64,000 bases of DNA from Polaromonas sp. Its GTDB lineage: Bacteria > Pseudomonadota > Gammaproteobacteria > Burkholderiales > Burkholderiaceae_C. Each line of letters begins with the position of its first letter. Within the stretch, counting starts at the first letter, position 1. Positions 25,878 through 35,290 of this stretch are shown piece by piece. Location: positions 62,001 through 126,000 of the forward strand of contig NZ_JAQSDA010000012.1 of assembly GCF_029945685.1 (NCBI RefSeq), written 5' to 3'. Under the pieces are notes generated by a model. That model worked only from the letters and a program-made list of their open reading frames with translations. It ran no database searches and had not been told where the DNA came from. The position numbers and the translations under genes were made by a program.

Positions 25878-26492
25878 TTATTCCGCTTTGGCGGGCAGCG
25901 CCGGTTGCGCTGAACCCGTGCCAGCCAGGGCGGGAGCCGGCTTGGCTACAGGCAGGGGATCCAGAATGCTCACCGGGGGGTTCTTTTTCATCTCGTCGGC
26001 AAAGGTCAGCTGCGCAGGGCTCATGCACTCGTCGGCCAGCCGCTGGCCCTGCTTCTGGCTCATCAGCATGGACTTGTTGCCCAGCTGCAGCCACATGGCG
26101 CCGGCACGGCCGTCTTCCAGGCGGATGGCGCCGGTACGGCTTCCGACAGGGTGCATGCGGAAACGCGTCTTGCCCGTTTGCACCAGGAAAAAGCCCGGGC
26201 GCTTCTCGCTCGGCGTGATGGTGACGAAAGCACCGAGTTCACAGGGAATCGTGCCCACATAGACCCGTTTGGCAATTTCCAGGTCTTCGGCGGTCAGCGT
26301 GACATTCGGGTCGTCATCGATGGGCGTCATTTCCTCGACCGCTTTGGCCGCCGAACGTTTGATCGGCGCGCGTTTGGCGGCCTGTTCGGGCTTCGCGACG
26401 GCCGCTTTGGGGGCGGGTTTGGGCGTGGCCGTCTGGGCCAGCAGCAGAGCGGGGGCGGCAAGCGCCAGGGCAGCAAGAACAATGCGTTTCAT
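25878..26492 (-). CDS. Secreted or periplasmic hypothetical protein
   Basis: 204 aa beginning with a clear signal peptide (MKRIVLAALALAAPALLLAQ) and a low-complexity Ala/Lys/Pro stretch to about residue 50. The rest contains ITPSEKRPGFFLVQTGKTRFRM and MWLQLGNKSMLMSQKQGQRLADEC with two conserved-looking cysteines (in TIPCELG and DECMS). I do not recognise a characterised family. It lies between acnB and the CoA-ester lyase on the same strand. Confidence 0.75.
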   Translation of the reverse strand: MKRIVLAALALAAPALLLAQTATPKPAPKAAVAKPEQAAKRAPIKRSAAKAVEEMTPIDDDPNVTLTAEDLEIAKRVYVGTIPCELGAFVTITPSEKRPGFFLVQTGKTRFRMHPVGSRTGAIRLEDGRAGAMWLQLGNKSMLMSQKQGQRLADECMSPAQLTFADEMKKNPPVSILDPLPVAKPAPALAGTGSAQPALPAKAE

Positions 26493-26531
26493 GGGGTTTC
26501 CTTGGGAAAAGATCGGCAATCTGGCAAGCAA

Positions 26532-27521
26532 CTAATGAAGCGCGGCAGAAAAATATGCCTGCGCCTCATGCGGTAATACGCGGCCGGTCTGGTGCGCCCG
26601 CTCCAGCACCTGCCAGAAATAGCGGTAACTGGCGCGGTCGTGCAACTGGCCTTCAAAACTGATGGGCGCCCAATCGTCATGTGCGCCAGCAGCTATTATT
26701 TTTGTAGCGTTCTCGATCTCGCCTTCGCTGGGCGCAAAAGCCTCGAGGATGGGACGGATCTGGCCCGGGTGGATGCTCCACATGCGGGTGTAGCCGAACT
26801 CACGGGCGGCTTTTTGGGCAGCCGCCTTCATGGCTGCAGTGTCACTGAATTCGGTGACAACACAGTGCGAGGGAACTTTGGCGTACGCGTGGGAGGCCGA
26901 GGCAATCTCGAGCTTGGCGCGCACCACCAGCGGATGCGTGAACTGGCCCTGGCTGCTCATGCCAGCGGCGGGAATGGCACCGCCGTGGCTGGAGACAAAG
27001 TCCATCAGGCCGAAGCTGAGCGACTGCACACGCGGATGGGCCGCGATGGCGAAGGCACGGTGCACCGCCGCGGGTGATTCCAGCAGCACATGGACAGGCA
27101 GTTCAGCCCGCGAGGCCGCAGCCAGGGCGGCCACCACGCGTTCAACATCGGCGACCGATTCGACCTTGGGCACCATGAGGTGACAGAGCCTGTCGCCGAC
27201 CTGGCCGGCAATGGTGGCAATGTCCGCTTCAAACGCCGGATGGTCCACCGCATGGACCCGCACGGCGACGCGTGCCCCGTCGGCGGCTTGCGCGACCAGC
27301 GCGCACACCAGTGCCGCGTGATCGGCCTCGCCACCCACGGGCGCGCCGTCCTCGCAGTCCAGCGTCACGTCGAACACGCAGGTGCCGAACTCCTCGGTCA
27401 TCTCCGCCTGCAACTGCAGGCTTTTGCGCATCCGTGCTTCGACGCCGCTGTAGTGGTCACAGACCGGCAGGAAAGCTGCCGCGGCCTGTGCACCCAGAAG
27501 AACGTCGCGAGGATGTGTCAC
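26532..27521 (-). CDS. HpcH/HpaI aldolase / citrate lyase beta-subunit family protein (CoA-ester lyase)
   Basis: 329 aa of the CitE-like TIM-barrel family: [20 protein letters not shown] supplies the metal-binding acids, [10 protein letters not shown] the arginine, LMVPKVES and [15 protein letters not shown] the remaining barrel strands. Relatives cleave or form malyl-CoA, citramalyl-CoA or similar esters. Position between acnB and mdh fits a malate- or glyoxylate-related role. A copy of the AT-core repeat is translated near the C-terminal side ([14 protein letters not shown]). Confidence 0.85.
   Translation of the reverse strand: MTHPRDVLLGAQAAAAFLPVCDHYSGVEARMRKSLQLQAEMTEEFGTCVFDVTLDCEDGAPVGGEADHAALVCALVAQAADGARVAVRVHAVDHPAFEADIATIAGQVGDRLCHLMVPKVESVADVERVVAALAAASRAELPVHVLLESPAAVHRAFAIAAHPRVQSLSFGLMDFVSSHGGAIPAAGMSSQGQFTHPLVVRAKLEIASASHAYAKVPSHCVVTEFSDTAAMKAAAQKAAREFGYTRMWSIHPGQIRPILEAFAPSEGEIENATKIIAAGAHDDWAPISFEGQLHDRASYRYFWQVLERAHQTGRVLPHEAQAYFSAALH
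26682..26708 (-). repeat. AT-core repeat inside the CoA-ester lyase gene
   Basis: Core GCTATTATTTTTGTAGC with the TGCGCCAGCA tail on the left, translated in frame as part of ATKIIAAGA. Confidence 0.6.
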
Positions 27522-27541
27522 TACCGTGTGTGCTTCTGCAA

Positions 27542-28528
27542 TCAGAGCAGGTGGGCGACGCCGGCCTGCTCACCCTGCAGCTCTTCCAGGGTCTTGTTGA
27601 TGCGTTCCTGGCTGAACGCGTCGATCTCCAGGCCCTCGACCAGCTTGTATTCACCGCCTTCGCAGGTGACGGGGAAGCCGAACATCGTGTCCTTCGGAAT
27701 GCCGTACTGGCCGTCCGACGGAATGCCCATGGTGACCCATTTGCCCTTGGTGCCCAGCGCCCAGTCGCGCATGTGGTCGATGGCGGCGTTGGCAGCCGAG
27801 GCGGCGGACGACGAACCGCGCGCTTCAATGATGGCGGCGCCGCGCTTGCCGACGGTGGGCAGGAACACGTTGGCGTTCCATTCCTGGTCGTTGATCATCT
27901 TGGCGACGCTTTCGCCATTGATGGTGGCGAAGCGGTAGTCGGCGTACATGGTCGGCGAGTGGTTGCCCCAGACCGTGAGTTTTTCGATGTCGGCCACGGC
28001 CTTGCCGGTTTTGGCGGCGAGCTGGCTGGCAGCACGGTTGTGGTCCAGGCGCAGCATGGCGGTGAAGTTCTTGCGCTGCAGGTCGGGCGCGCTTTTCATC
28101 GCGATGTAGGCATTGGTGTTGGCGGGGTTGCCAACCACCAGCACCTTGACGTTGCGGCTGGCGACGGCATTGAGTGCCTTGCCCTGCGCGGTGAAGATGG
28201 CGCCGTTGACGGCCAGCAGCTCGGCACGCTCCATGCCCGGGCCGCGGGGACGCGAACCCACCAGCAGCGCGTAGTCAGCATCCTTGAAGGCCTTCATGGG
28301 ATCGTCATAGGCCTCCATGCCCACCAGCAGCGGGAAGGCGCAGTCGTCGAGCTCCATCATCACGCCCTTGAGCGCCTTTTGCGGGCCTTCCACAGGCACT
28401 TCCAGCAGTTGCAGGATCACCGGCTGGTCCTTGCCCAGCATTTCACCGGAAGCGATGCGAAACAGAAGTGCGTAACCGATTTGACCAGCGGCCCCTGTAA
28501 CGGCAACACGGACGGGTTTTTTGCTCAT
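27542..28528 (-). CDS. mdh: Malate dehydrogenase
   Basis: NAD-dependent oxidation of malate to oxaloacetate. 328 aa. [23 protein letters not shown] is the nucleotide-binding start; the catalytic region [15 protein letters not shown] carries the active-site histidine and [14 protein letters not shown] the substrate arginine. The ATG at 28528 matches the family N-terminus ([18 protein letters not shown]). A good promoter (TTGACG-N18-TAAAAT) lies upstream, back to back with that of the divergent GntR gene, and a CRP-type site lies in the leader. Confidence 0.97.
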   Translation of the reverse strand: MSKKPVRVAVTGAAGQIGYALLFRIASGEMLGKDQPVILQLLEVPVEGPQKALKGVMMELDDCAFPLLVGMEAYDDPMKAFKDADYALLVGSRPRGPGMERAELLAVNGAIFTAQGKALNAVASRNVKVLVVGNPANTNAYIAMKSAPDLQRKNFTAMLRLDHNRAASQLAAKTGKAVADIEKLTVWGNHSPTMYADYRFATINGESVAKMINDQEWNANVFLPTVGKRGAAIIEARGSSSAASAANAAIDHMRDWALGTKGKWVTMGIPSDGQYGIPKDTMFGFPVTCEGGEYKLVEGLEIDAFSQERINKTLEELQGEQAGVAHLL

Positions 28529-28610
28529 GGTGGAGAACTCCAGGAAGGTTGTAAATCGGTTGAAGAGGTAACAATGAAGTGGTTTGCGCAGCCTGGGTGC
28601 CCCGAACGCA

Positions 28611-28626
28611 TGTGACATACATCACA
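28611..28626. promoter_or_regulatory. CRP-type binding site upstream of mdh
   Basis: TGTGACATACATCACA has perfect TGTGA-N6-TCACA arms, the consensus of CRP-family sites. It lies 83 bp before the mdh start and downstream of the predicted -10, so it could repress that promoter or activate a second one nearer the gene. Confidence 0.6.
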
Positions 28627-28658
28627 CAGGGCAAAGCGTTGCGTCGACTCAGCCAAAG

Positions 28659-28688
28659 ATTTTACGCTGGAAAACCCGCAGGCGTCAA
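28659..28688 (-). promoter_or_regulatory. mdh promoter
   Basis: On the minus strand: TTGACG, 18 bp, TAAAAT. The predicted leader is about 120 bases. Confidence 0.65.
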
Positions 28689-28689
28689 T

Positions 28690-28717
28690 TTGTCTTATGT
28701 CTTATATAAGATATGAT
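28690..28717 (+). promoter_or_regulatory. gntR promoter
   Basis: TTGTCT, 16 bp, TATGAT. Its -35 is one base from the mdh -35, so the two promoters are back to back. The predicted transcript start near 28724 favours the translation start at 28740. Confidence 0.6.
28697..28714. promoter_or_regulatory. Probable GntR operator
   Basis: ATGTCTTATATAAGATAT, with a perfect 12-base palindrome TCTTATATAAGA at its centre, lying between the -35 and -10 of gntR. The position predicts autorepression and possibly an effect on mdh. Confidence 0.7.
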
Positions 28718-28739
28718 TGGACAGCTTCACACACTCCCC

Positions 28740-29510
28740 ATGGCCGCCATCCCGCCCCCGTCCGCCGATGATTTTGCAGGTGCCACGCCGGCCTTCAGCC
28801 CGTTGTACCAGCAGATCAAGGGCCTGATCCTGCAAAGCCTGCAATCGGGCGAGTGGAAGCCGGGTGAAGCCATTCCCTCCGAGATGGATCTTGCCGCGCG
28901 CTACCGCGTGAGCCAGGGCACGGTGCGCAAGGCCATTGATGAGCTGGCCGCCGACAACCTGGTGGTGCGGCGTCAGGGCAAGGGCACCTTTGTGGCCACG
29001 CACGCCGAGCAGCATGTGCAGTTCCGTTTTCTCAAACTCGTGCCCGACAGCGGCACGCCGGGCAGCGAAGGCCCGGCCCAGCGCGACATCATCGACTGCC
29101 GGCGCGTGCGCGCCAGCGCCGACATTGCCCGCGCGCTGGCGCTGCGCACCGGCGATGCCGTGCTGCAGGCACGCCGCGTGCTGAGTTTTGCCGGAACACC
29201 GACAATTCTGGAAGACCTCTGGTTGCCCGCGGCCCCGTTCAAGGGCCTGACCACCGAGCGGCTGGCCGACTACCACGGCCCGATGTACGCGCTGTTCGAG
29301 ACCGAGTTCAATGTGCGCATGGTTCGCGCCGAAGAAAAAATACGCGCCGAGGCCGCCACCGACGGGCGCGAGCTGCTCCTGAAAGTGGAGCAAGGCACGC
29401 CCTTGCTGAGCGTGGAGCGCATTGCCTACACCTACAACGATGTGCCGATGGAGTTGCGGCGCGGTTATTACCGCACCGACACCCACTATTACCGCAATAC
29501 CCTGAGCTGA
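28740..29510 (+). CDS. GntR-family (HutC type) transcriptional regulator
   Basis: 256 aa: N-terminal GntR winged helix (LYQQIKGLILQSLQSGEWKPGEAIPSEMDLAARY, SQGTVRKAIDELAADNLVVRRQGKGTF) and a UTRA effector domain (CRRVRASADIARALALRTGD to ELRRGYYRTDTHYYRN). The ATG at 28740 fits the predicted promoter; an in-frame ATG at 28713 lies inside the -10. Divergent from mdh and upstream of the sdh operon, a placement common in Burkholderiales, so control of TCA-cycle genes is likely but not proven. Confidence 0.9.
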   Translation: MAAIPPPSADDFAGATPAFSPLYQQIKGLILQSLQSGEWKPGEAIPSEMDLAARYRVSQGTVRKAIDELAADNLVVRRQGKGTFVATHAEQHVQFRFLKLVPDSGTPGSEGPAQRDIIDCRRVRASADIARALALRTGDAVLQARRVLSFAGTPTILEDLWLPAAPFKGLTTERLADYHGPMYALFETEFNVRMVRAEEKIRAEAATDGRELLLKVEQGTPLLSVERIAYTYNDVPMELRRGYYRTDTHYYRNTLS

Positions 29511-29518
29511 AAGCGGCC

Positions 29519-29698
29519 ATGGGCTTCAAGGGCAACAAGTCATCGCTGCCGAGCAAGACCTGCCTGGCCTGCGGCCGCGAGATGAGCTGGCGCAAAAGCT
29601 GGGCGAAAAACTGGGACCAGGTCAAATACTGCTCCCAGTCCTGCCGCGCGAACAAACCAGCAACAGGAAGGCCGGCAGCAGTAGCCGACAAAACATAG
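29519..29698 (+). CDS. DUF2256 zinc-ribbon-like small protein
   Basis: 59 aa with Cys15-x-x-Cys18 and Cys38-x3-Cys42 around the family core MSWRKSWAKNWDQVKYCS, a probable zinc-binding mini-domain. It is 8 bp after the gntR stop and 55 bp before the photolyase gene. DUF2256 genes are commonly found beside cryptochrome/photolyase genes, as here. Function unknown. Confidence 0.88.
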   Translation: MGFKGNKSSLPSKTCLACGREMSWRKSWAKNWDQVKYCSQSCRANKPATGRPAAVADKT

Positions 29699-29753
29699 GC
29701 CGTATTGCACCGCGGGGCATTGGCGGCCGCACGGTTCAGGGACAATTGCGGCA

Positions 29754-31337
29754 ATGCCTTCCGCTCCCTGCCGCCACCTGATCCTGATCCTGGGCGACCA
29801 GCTCGACGGCGACTCCGCAGCTTTCGACAACCTAGATCCCAACCGGGACGTCGTGCTGATGATCGAGGCACGGGAAGAGTCCACCCACGTCTGGTCGCAC
29901 AAGGCGCGCACGGTGCTGTTTCTGTCAGCCATGCGGCATTTTGCCGACACGCTCCGGCAGCGCGGCTGGCGCGTGGCCTACCGCGCCCTCGATGCGGAAG
30001 GCGACCTCACACTGGCCGATGGCCTGCGCGCCGCCATCGCCCGGTACCGGCCTGAACGCGTCATGGGTGTGGAGCCGGGCGACCTGCGGGTTCGCAGGCA
30101 GATGGACGAGGCTCTTGAATCCCTTGTCAACCCGTCAGCCGCCACAGCAGCTGAACAGCCGGCTTCCTTCATGGAATGGCGTGAGGACCGGCATTTCATG
30201 TGCGCGCTGCCGCGGTTTCGACGCTGGGCCGGCCAGTCGGGCAGCCTGCGCATGGAGTTTTTCTACCGCATGATGCGCCAGGAATACCAGGTGCTGATGG
30301 ACGACGGGAAACCGGCAGGCGGGCGGTGGAACTACGACGCCGACAACCGCAAGGGCTTTGGCAAAGCCGGGCCGCAGCATCTGCCCCGCCCCCCGGTGTT
30401 TGAACCCGACGCCATCACGCGCGAGGTCATGGCGCTGGTCGAGCAGGAGTTTGCCGATCATCCCGGCGAGCTGGGGCGCTTCAACTGGCCGGTTTCGCGT
30501 GAGCAGGCACTGCAGGCGCTGGCCGACTTCATCACCGAGCGCCTGCCCGACTTCGGCAAACACCAGGATGCCATGTGGACCGGCCTGGACTTCGGCTGGC
30601 ACGCCCTGCTGTCGAGCTCGCTCAACCTCAAGCTGCTCAACCCGCTGGAGGTGGTGCTTGCCGCCGAGAACGCCTATCGCACCCGCCACCTTGATCTGGC
30701 CAGCGTGGAGGGATTTATCCGCCAGGTGCTGGGCTGGCGCGAATTCATCCGCGGCGTGTATTTCCTGGACATGCCAGGCCTCAAGACCGCCAACCACTTC
30801 GGCCACGACCGGCCCCTGCCCGCCTGGTACTGGACCGGCGAAACCCACATGAACTGCATGCACCAGTGCATCAGCCAGACACTGGCCAATGGCTACTCGC
30901 ACCACATCCAGCGCCTGATGGTGACCGGCATGTTCGGAGTGGCGGCGCAAATCAGTCCGCAGCAGTTGTGCGACTGGTATCTGGCGGTGTATGTCGACGC
31001 GGTGGAATGGGTCGAGCTGCCCAATACGGCCGGCATGGCGCTGTTTGCCAACGGCGGGCGCTTCACCTCCAAACCTTATGTGGCCAGCGGCGCCTATGTC
31101 AAACGCATGAGCAACTATTGCAGCGGCTGCCGTTATGAGCCCGAAACGCGGACCGGCCCCAACGCCTGCCCGATGACCACGCTGTACTGGAATTTTCTGG
31201 ACCGGCACGAAACGGCGTTCGCAGCCAACCCGCGGACGGCGCTGATGATCAAGCACCTGCAGGGCATGGCTCCGCAGGACAGGCAGCTGTTGCGCGCGCA
31301 GGCGCAGGACATGCTGGCCGGACTGGATCAGCTGTAA
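29754..31337 (+). CDS. Fe-S bacterial cryptochrome / (6-4) photolyase family protein
   Basis: 527 aa of the FeS-BCP group typified by Agrobacterium PhrB: N-terminal antenna domain (HLILILGDQLDGDSAAFDN) and C-terminal FAD/DNA domain (DAVEWVELPNTAGMALFANGG). Candidate [4Fe-4S] ligands are one of Cys368/Cys372 with Cys456, Cys459 and Cys472 (NYCSGC, NACPMT). Members repair UV-induced (6-4) photoproducts using blue light. It follows the DUF2256 gene. Confidence 0.92.
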   Translation: MPSAPCRHLILILGDQLDGDSAAFDNLDPNRDVVLMIEAREESTHVWSHKARTVLFLSAMRHFADTLRQRGWRVAYRALDAEGDLTLADGLRAAIARYRPERVMGVEPGDLRVRRQMDEALESLVNPSAATAAEQPASFMEWREDRHFMCALPRFRRWAGQSGSLRMEFFYRMMRQEYQVLMDDGKPAGGRWNYDADNRKGFGKAGPQHLPRPPVFEPDAITREVMALVEQEFADHPGELGRFNWPVSREQALQALADFITERLPDFGKHQDAMWTGLDFGWHALLSSSLNLKLLNPLEVVLAAENAYRTRHLDLASVEGFIRQVLGWREFIRGVYFLDMPGLKTANHFGHDRPLPAWYWTGETHMNCMHQCISQTLANGYSHHIQRLMVTGMFGVAAQISPQQLCDWYLAVYVDAVEWVELPNTAGMALFANGGRFTSKPYVASGAYVKRMSNYCSGCRYEPETRTGPNACPMTTLYWNFLDRHETAFAANPRTALMIKHLQGMAPQDRQLLRAQAQDMLAGLDQL

Positions 31338-31551
31338 TGTTCCCGTCAGCTTGCCCCGGTTTCGCGCGCTCCGACCGGCCGGCAACTCTTTTTTCGCCCC
31401 ATTTTCCTGACAAAACCCTGCTGCCATGGCCTGGGCGGGCAGGTTCATTGCTGCGTTGCAATAGAATTCGAAGGTTTTCAGTTGTAACTGCTTTGTGCTT
31501 CACGGGCAGTTACCAGGCAGTTACCAGTCCTCTCCCCACGAAAGCCCAACA

Positions 31552-31995
31552 ATGACAGAGCTGGCATCCAAACAGCGTCCCAAGCGGCCCGAGTTCCGCA
31601 ACATCAACGCCTTCAAAGACCTGACGACCTACCGCATGACCCCTGCGGCCTGGGTGTCGATCCTTCACCGCGCCAGCGGCGCCATCATGTTCCTCCTGAT
31701 GCCCTTCATCATCTGGATGTTCGACACCTCGCTTTCTTCGGAGATTTCTTTCGAGAAATTCAAGGCGGCCTTCAACGTCGGCATGCTGGGCTTGCCGGGC
31801 TTCATCTGGAAGCTGGTGGCCCTCGCCTTGATCTGGGCCTACCTGCACCACTTCATCGCCGGCCTGCGCCATCTCTACATGGACGCCACCCACCGGCTCA
31901 GCAACGAATTCGGCAAAAGCACCGCACTGGTCACGCTGTCACTGAGCATTCTGCTGACGCTGGTGCTGGGCGCCAAGCTGTTCGGCCTCTACTGA
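31552..31995 (+). CDS. sdhC: Succinate dehydrogenase cytochrome b556 subunit
   Basis: 147 aa membrane anchor with three hydrophobic helices. SILHRASGAIMFLLMPF is the SdhC signature near the quinone site, and YLHHFIAGLRHLYMD carries the haem-ligand histidine. The ATG at 31552 gives the normal N-terminus (MTELASKQRPKRPEFRNINA). First gene of sdhCDAB-sdhE-gltA; the region just upstream contains a tandem CAGTTACCAG. Confidence 0.95.
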   Translation: MTELASKQRPKRPEFRNINAFKDLTTYRMTPAAWVSILHRASGAIMFLLMPFIIWMFDTSLSSEISFEKFKAAFNVGMLGLPGFIWKLVALALIWAYLHHFIAGLRHLYMDATHRLSNEFGKSTALVTLSLSILLTLVLGAKLFGLY

Positions 31996-32011
31996 TTCAA
32001 GGAGCATCCCC

Positions 32012-32377
32012 ATGTCTGTGAACTACGGCTCCAAACGCCTCGTTGTCGGCGCACATTACGGCACACGTGACTGGCTGGCCCAACGCGTCACCGCAGCCCT
32101 GATGGCCCTTTTCACCGTTCTGCTGCTGGCCCAGGTGATCTTCACCAAGGGCCCCCTCGGTTATGACCGCTGGGCGGGCATTTTCGCGTCGCAGTGGATG
32201 AAGGTGCTGACGTTTGTCGTGATCCTCGCCCTGCTCTACCACGTGTGGGTCGGCATGCGCGACATCTGGATGGACTACGTCAAGCCGGTGTGGCTCAAGC
32301 TGTCCCTGGACGTGTTCACGATCGTGTGGCTGGTGGCCTGCGCCGGCTGGGGCATCCAGGTCCTGTGGCGCCTTTGA
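32012..32377 (+). CDS. sdhD: Succinate dehydrogenase hydrophobic membrane anchor subunit
   Basis: 121 aa with three helices; LLYHVWVGMRDIWMDYVKP contains the haem-ligand histidine and the conserved DY of the quinone site. It is 16 bp after sdhC with AAGGAG upstream. Confidence 0.95.
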   Translation: MSVNYGSKRLVVGAHYGTRDWLAQRVTAALMALFTVLLLAQVIFTKGPLGYDRWAGIFASQWMKVLTFVVILALLYHVWVGMRDIWMDYVKPVWLKLSLDVFTIVWLVACAGWGIQVLWRL

Positions 32378-32428
32378 GCCCCGGAACCGAGCGCCCACTT
32401 CTGACGACCGACTTTTGAAAAAGCAATC

Positions 32429-34222
32429 ATGACTGCATCCTCCAAGCTTCCCAAACGAAAATTCGACGTGGTGATCGTCGGGGCCGGCGGCTCCGGCATG
32501 CGTGCCTCGCTGCAGCTGGCGCGTGCCGGCCTGAACGTGGCCGTGCTCTCCAAGGTGTTCCCGACACGTTCGCACACGGTGGCGGCCCAGGGCGGCATCG
32601 GTGCCTCGCTCGGCAACATGTCCGAAGACAACTGGCACTACCACTTCTACGACACCGTCAAGGGCTCCGACTGGCTCGGCGACCAGGATGCGATCGAGTA
32701 CATGTGCCGCGAGGCGCCCAAGGTCGTGTATGACCTCGAGCACATGGGCATGCCGTTTGACCGCAACCCCGACGGCACGATTTATCAGCGCCCCTTCGGC
32801 GGCCACACCGCCAACTATGGCGAAAAAGCCGTGCAGCGCGCCTGCGCCGCGGCCGACCGCACCGGCCACGCCATGCTGCACACCCTGTACCAGCAGAACG
32901 TCAAGGAAAAAACCAGTTTCTTCGTTGAATGGCTGGCCATGGACCTGATCCGCGACGCCGCTGGCGACGTGGTCGGCGTGACCGCCATCGAGATGGAAAC
33001 CGGCGACGTGCATATCTTCGAAGCCAAGACCACCTTGCTGGCCACCGGCGGCGCCGGCCGCATTTTTGCGGCGTCAACCAATGCCTTCATCAACACCGGC
33101 GACGGCCTGGGCATGGCGGCGCGTGCCGGCATCCCGCTCGAAGACATGGAGTTCTGGCAATTCCACCCGACCGGCGTGCATGGCGCCGGCGTGTTGCTGA
33201 CCGAGGGCTGCCGCGGCGAAGGCGCGATTTTGCGCAACAGCAACGGCGAGCGTTTCATGGAGCGCTACGCACCGGCCTACAAGGACCTGGCACCGCGCGA
33301 CTATGTCTCGCGCTGCATGGACCAGGAAATCAAGGAAGGCCGCGGTTGCGGCCCGAACAAGGACTACATCAACCTCGACATGACCCACCTGGGTGCCGAG
33401 ACCATCATGAAGCGCCTGCCTTCGGTGTTCGAGATCGGCCACAACTTCGCCAACGTGGACATCACCAAGGAACCGATTCCGGTGGTGCCCACCATCCACT
33501 ACCAGATGGGCGGCATCCCGACCAACATCCACGGCCAGGTGGTCACGCAGGACGCCGACAACAAGAGCCAGGTTGTCAACGGCCTGTACGCCGTGGGCGA
33601 ATGCGCCTGCGTCAGCGTGCATGGCGCCAACCGCCTGGGCACCAACTCGCTGCTCGACCTGCTGGTGTTCGGCCGCGCCGCCGGCAACCACATCGTCGAG
33701 TTCAACAAGACCACCGCCCACAAGTCCCTGCCGGCTGACGCCGCCGACGCCACGCTGGCGCGCATCGCGCGGCTGGACAACGCGACCGGCGGCGAATACG
33801 CCCAGGACGTGGCCAACGACATCCGTGCAGCCATGCAGCAGCATGCCGGCGTGTTCCGTACCCAGGCCATCATGGACGAAGGCGTGGCCAAGGTCGCCGC
33901 GCTGCGCGAGCGTGTCAACAATATCGGCCTCAAGGACAAATCAAGGATTTTCAACACCGCGCGCATCGAGGCGCTGGAAGTCGAGAACCTGATTGAGGCT
34001 GCCCAGGCGACCATTGTCTCGGCCGCTGCACGCCACGAAAGCCGCGGCGCGCACTCGGTGGACGACTACGGGGACACGCCAGAGCATCCGAACGGCCGCA
34101 ACGACACCGACTGGCACAAACACACGCTGTGGCACAGCCAGGGCAATCGCCTGAGCTACAAGCCCGTGCAGATGAAGCCCCTGACCGTGGACTCCATCCC
34201 CCTGACCGTTCGCTCCTTTTAA
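32429..34222 (+). CDS. sdhA: Succinate dehydrogenase flavoprotein subunit
   Basis: 597 aa. VVIVGAGGSGMRASLQLA binds FAD, and SHTVAAQGGIGASLGN contains the histidine to which FAD is covalently attached. Substrate residues lie in FHPTGVHGAGVL and GCRGEGAILRN. It oxidises succinate to fumarate. FAD attachment is assisted by SdhE, encoded two genes downstream. Confidence 0.98.
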   Translation: MTASSKLPKRKFDVVIVGAGGSGMRASLQLARAGLNVAVLSKVFPTRSHTVAAQGGIGASLGNMSEDNWHYHFYDTVKGSDWLGDQDAIEYMCREAPKVVYDLEHMGMPFDRNPDGTIYQRPFGGHTANYGEKAVQRACAAADRTGHAMLHTLYQQNVKEKTSFFVEWLAMDLIRDAAGDVVGVTAIEMETGDVHIFEAKTTLLATGGAGRIFAASTNAFINTGDGLGMAARAGIPLEDMEFWQFHPTGVHGAGVLLTEGCRGEGAILRNSNGERFMERYAPAYKDLAPRDYVSRCMDQEIKEGRGCGPNKDYINLDMTHLGAETIMKRLPSVFEIGHNFANVDITKEPIPVVPTIHYQMGGIPTNIHGQVVTQDADNKSQVVNGLYAVGECACVSVHGANRLGTNSLLDLLVFGRAAGNHIVEFNKTTAHKSLPADAADATLARIARLDNATGGEYAQDVANDIRAAMQQHAGVFRTQAIMDEGVAKVAALRERVNNIGLKDKSRIFNTARIEALEVENLIEAAQATIVSAAARHESRGAHSVDDYGDTPEHPNGRNDTDWHKHTLWHSQGNRLSYKPVQMKPLTVDSIPLTVRSF

Positions 34223-34238
34223 GACAAGCGGGAACCTC

Positions 34239-34943
34239 ATGACCAAACGTACTTTCAAGATCTACCGCTACGACCCGGACCAGGACACCAAGCCCTACAT
34301 GCAGACCATCGAGGTCGAGCTCGATGGCAGCGAGCGCATGCTGCTCGATGCCCTGATGAAGCTCAAGGCGCAGGATCCGACGATCTCCTTTCGCCGCTCC
34401 TGCCGCGAGGGTGTGTGCGGCTCGGACGCCATGAACATCAACGGCAAGAACGGGCTGGCCTGCCTGACCAACATGCGCACGCTGCCAGGCACGATTGTGC
34501 TCAAGCCGCTGCCGGGCCTGCCGGTGGTGCGCGACTTGATCGTCGACATGACGCAGTTCTTCAAGCAGTACAACTCGATCAAGCCCTACCTGATCAACGA
34601 CAACGTGCCGCCCGAGAAAGAGCGCCTGCAAAGCCCTGAAGAACGCGACGAGCTCAACGGCCTGTACGAGTGCATCCTGTGCGCCAGCTGTTCCACCAGC
34701 TGCCCCAGCTTCTGGTGGAACCCGGACAAGTTTGTCGGCCCGGCCGGCCTGCTGCAGGCCTACCGTTTCATTGCCGACAGCCGCGATGAAGCCACTGCCG
34801 AACGCCTGGACAACCTGGAAGACCCGTACCGCCTGTTCCGCTGCCACACCATCATGAACTGCGTCGATGTCTGCCCCAAGGGACTCAATCCCAGCAAGGC
34901 CATCGGAAAAATCAAGGAAATGATGGTCCTGCGCGCCGTCTGA
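34239..34943 (+). CDS. sdhB: Succinate dehydrogenase iron-sulfur subunit
   Basis: 234 aa. Cluster ligands: [2Fe-2S] in SCREGVCGSDAM and LACL, [4Fe-4S] in CILCASCSTSCPSFWWN, [3Fe-4S] in CHTIMNCVDVCPKGLNP. It passes electrons from SdhA to the quinone site. 16 bp after sdhA. Confidence 0.98.
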   Translation: MTKRTFKIYRYDPDQDTKPYMQTIEVELDGSERMLLDALMKLKAQDPTISFRRSCREGVCGSDAMNINGKNGLACLTNMRTLPGTIVLKPLPGLPVVRDLIVDMTQFFKQYNSIKPYLINDNVPPEKERLQSPEERDELNGLYECILCASCSTSCPSFWWNPDKFVGPAGLLQAYRFIADSRDEATAERLDNLEDPYRLFRCHTIMNCVDVCPKGLNPSKAIGKIKEMMVLRAV

Positions 34944-34945
34944 GC

Positions 34946-35269
34946 ATGCATACAGCAGACGAACTTCTTGGCGAACGCGCCCTGAGCAAACTCAAGTGGC
35001 GCTGCCGCCGCGGCCTGCTGGAAAATGACCTGCTGATCGAGAAGTTTTTCAGGCGGCACGAAGCCACGCTGACCGTCAGCCAGGCCCAAGGCCTGAATGA
35101 TTTAATGGAATTGTCCGACAACGACCTGCTGGACCTTCTGCTAAAACGTCGGGAACCCGGCCAGCTTTCAGAAACAGATGCACAGGTAAGTGCATCTACT
35201 TACGAGGCCGTGCAGGTCTTAAACTTGATTCGCTCCGCAGCCACGGGCTCCGTGACCGACCCCCTTTGA
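34946..35269 (+). CDS. sdhE: Succinate dehydrogenase assembly factor 2 (FAD assembly)
   Basis: 107 aa with the SdhE/CptB motif in KWRCRRGLLENDLLIEKFF, whose RGLLE element contacts SdhA during covalent flavinylation. It is about 15-20 residues longer than common family members through a C-terminal tail. Two bases separate it from sdhB. Confidence 0.92.
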   Translation: MHTADELLGERALSKLKWRCRRGLLENDLLIEKFFRRHEATLTVSQAQGLNDLMELSDNDLLDLLLKRREPGQLSETDAQVSASTYEAVQVLNLIRSAATGSVTDPL

Positions 35270-35290
35270 TTTGAAAAGAAAGACGCAAAA

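Noticed and set aside
31507-31527. Tandem CAGTTACCAG before sdhC as an operator
   Set aside because: Only two imperfectly bounded copies, no inverted symmetry and no clear promoter hexamers around it; too weak to call.
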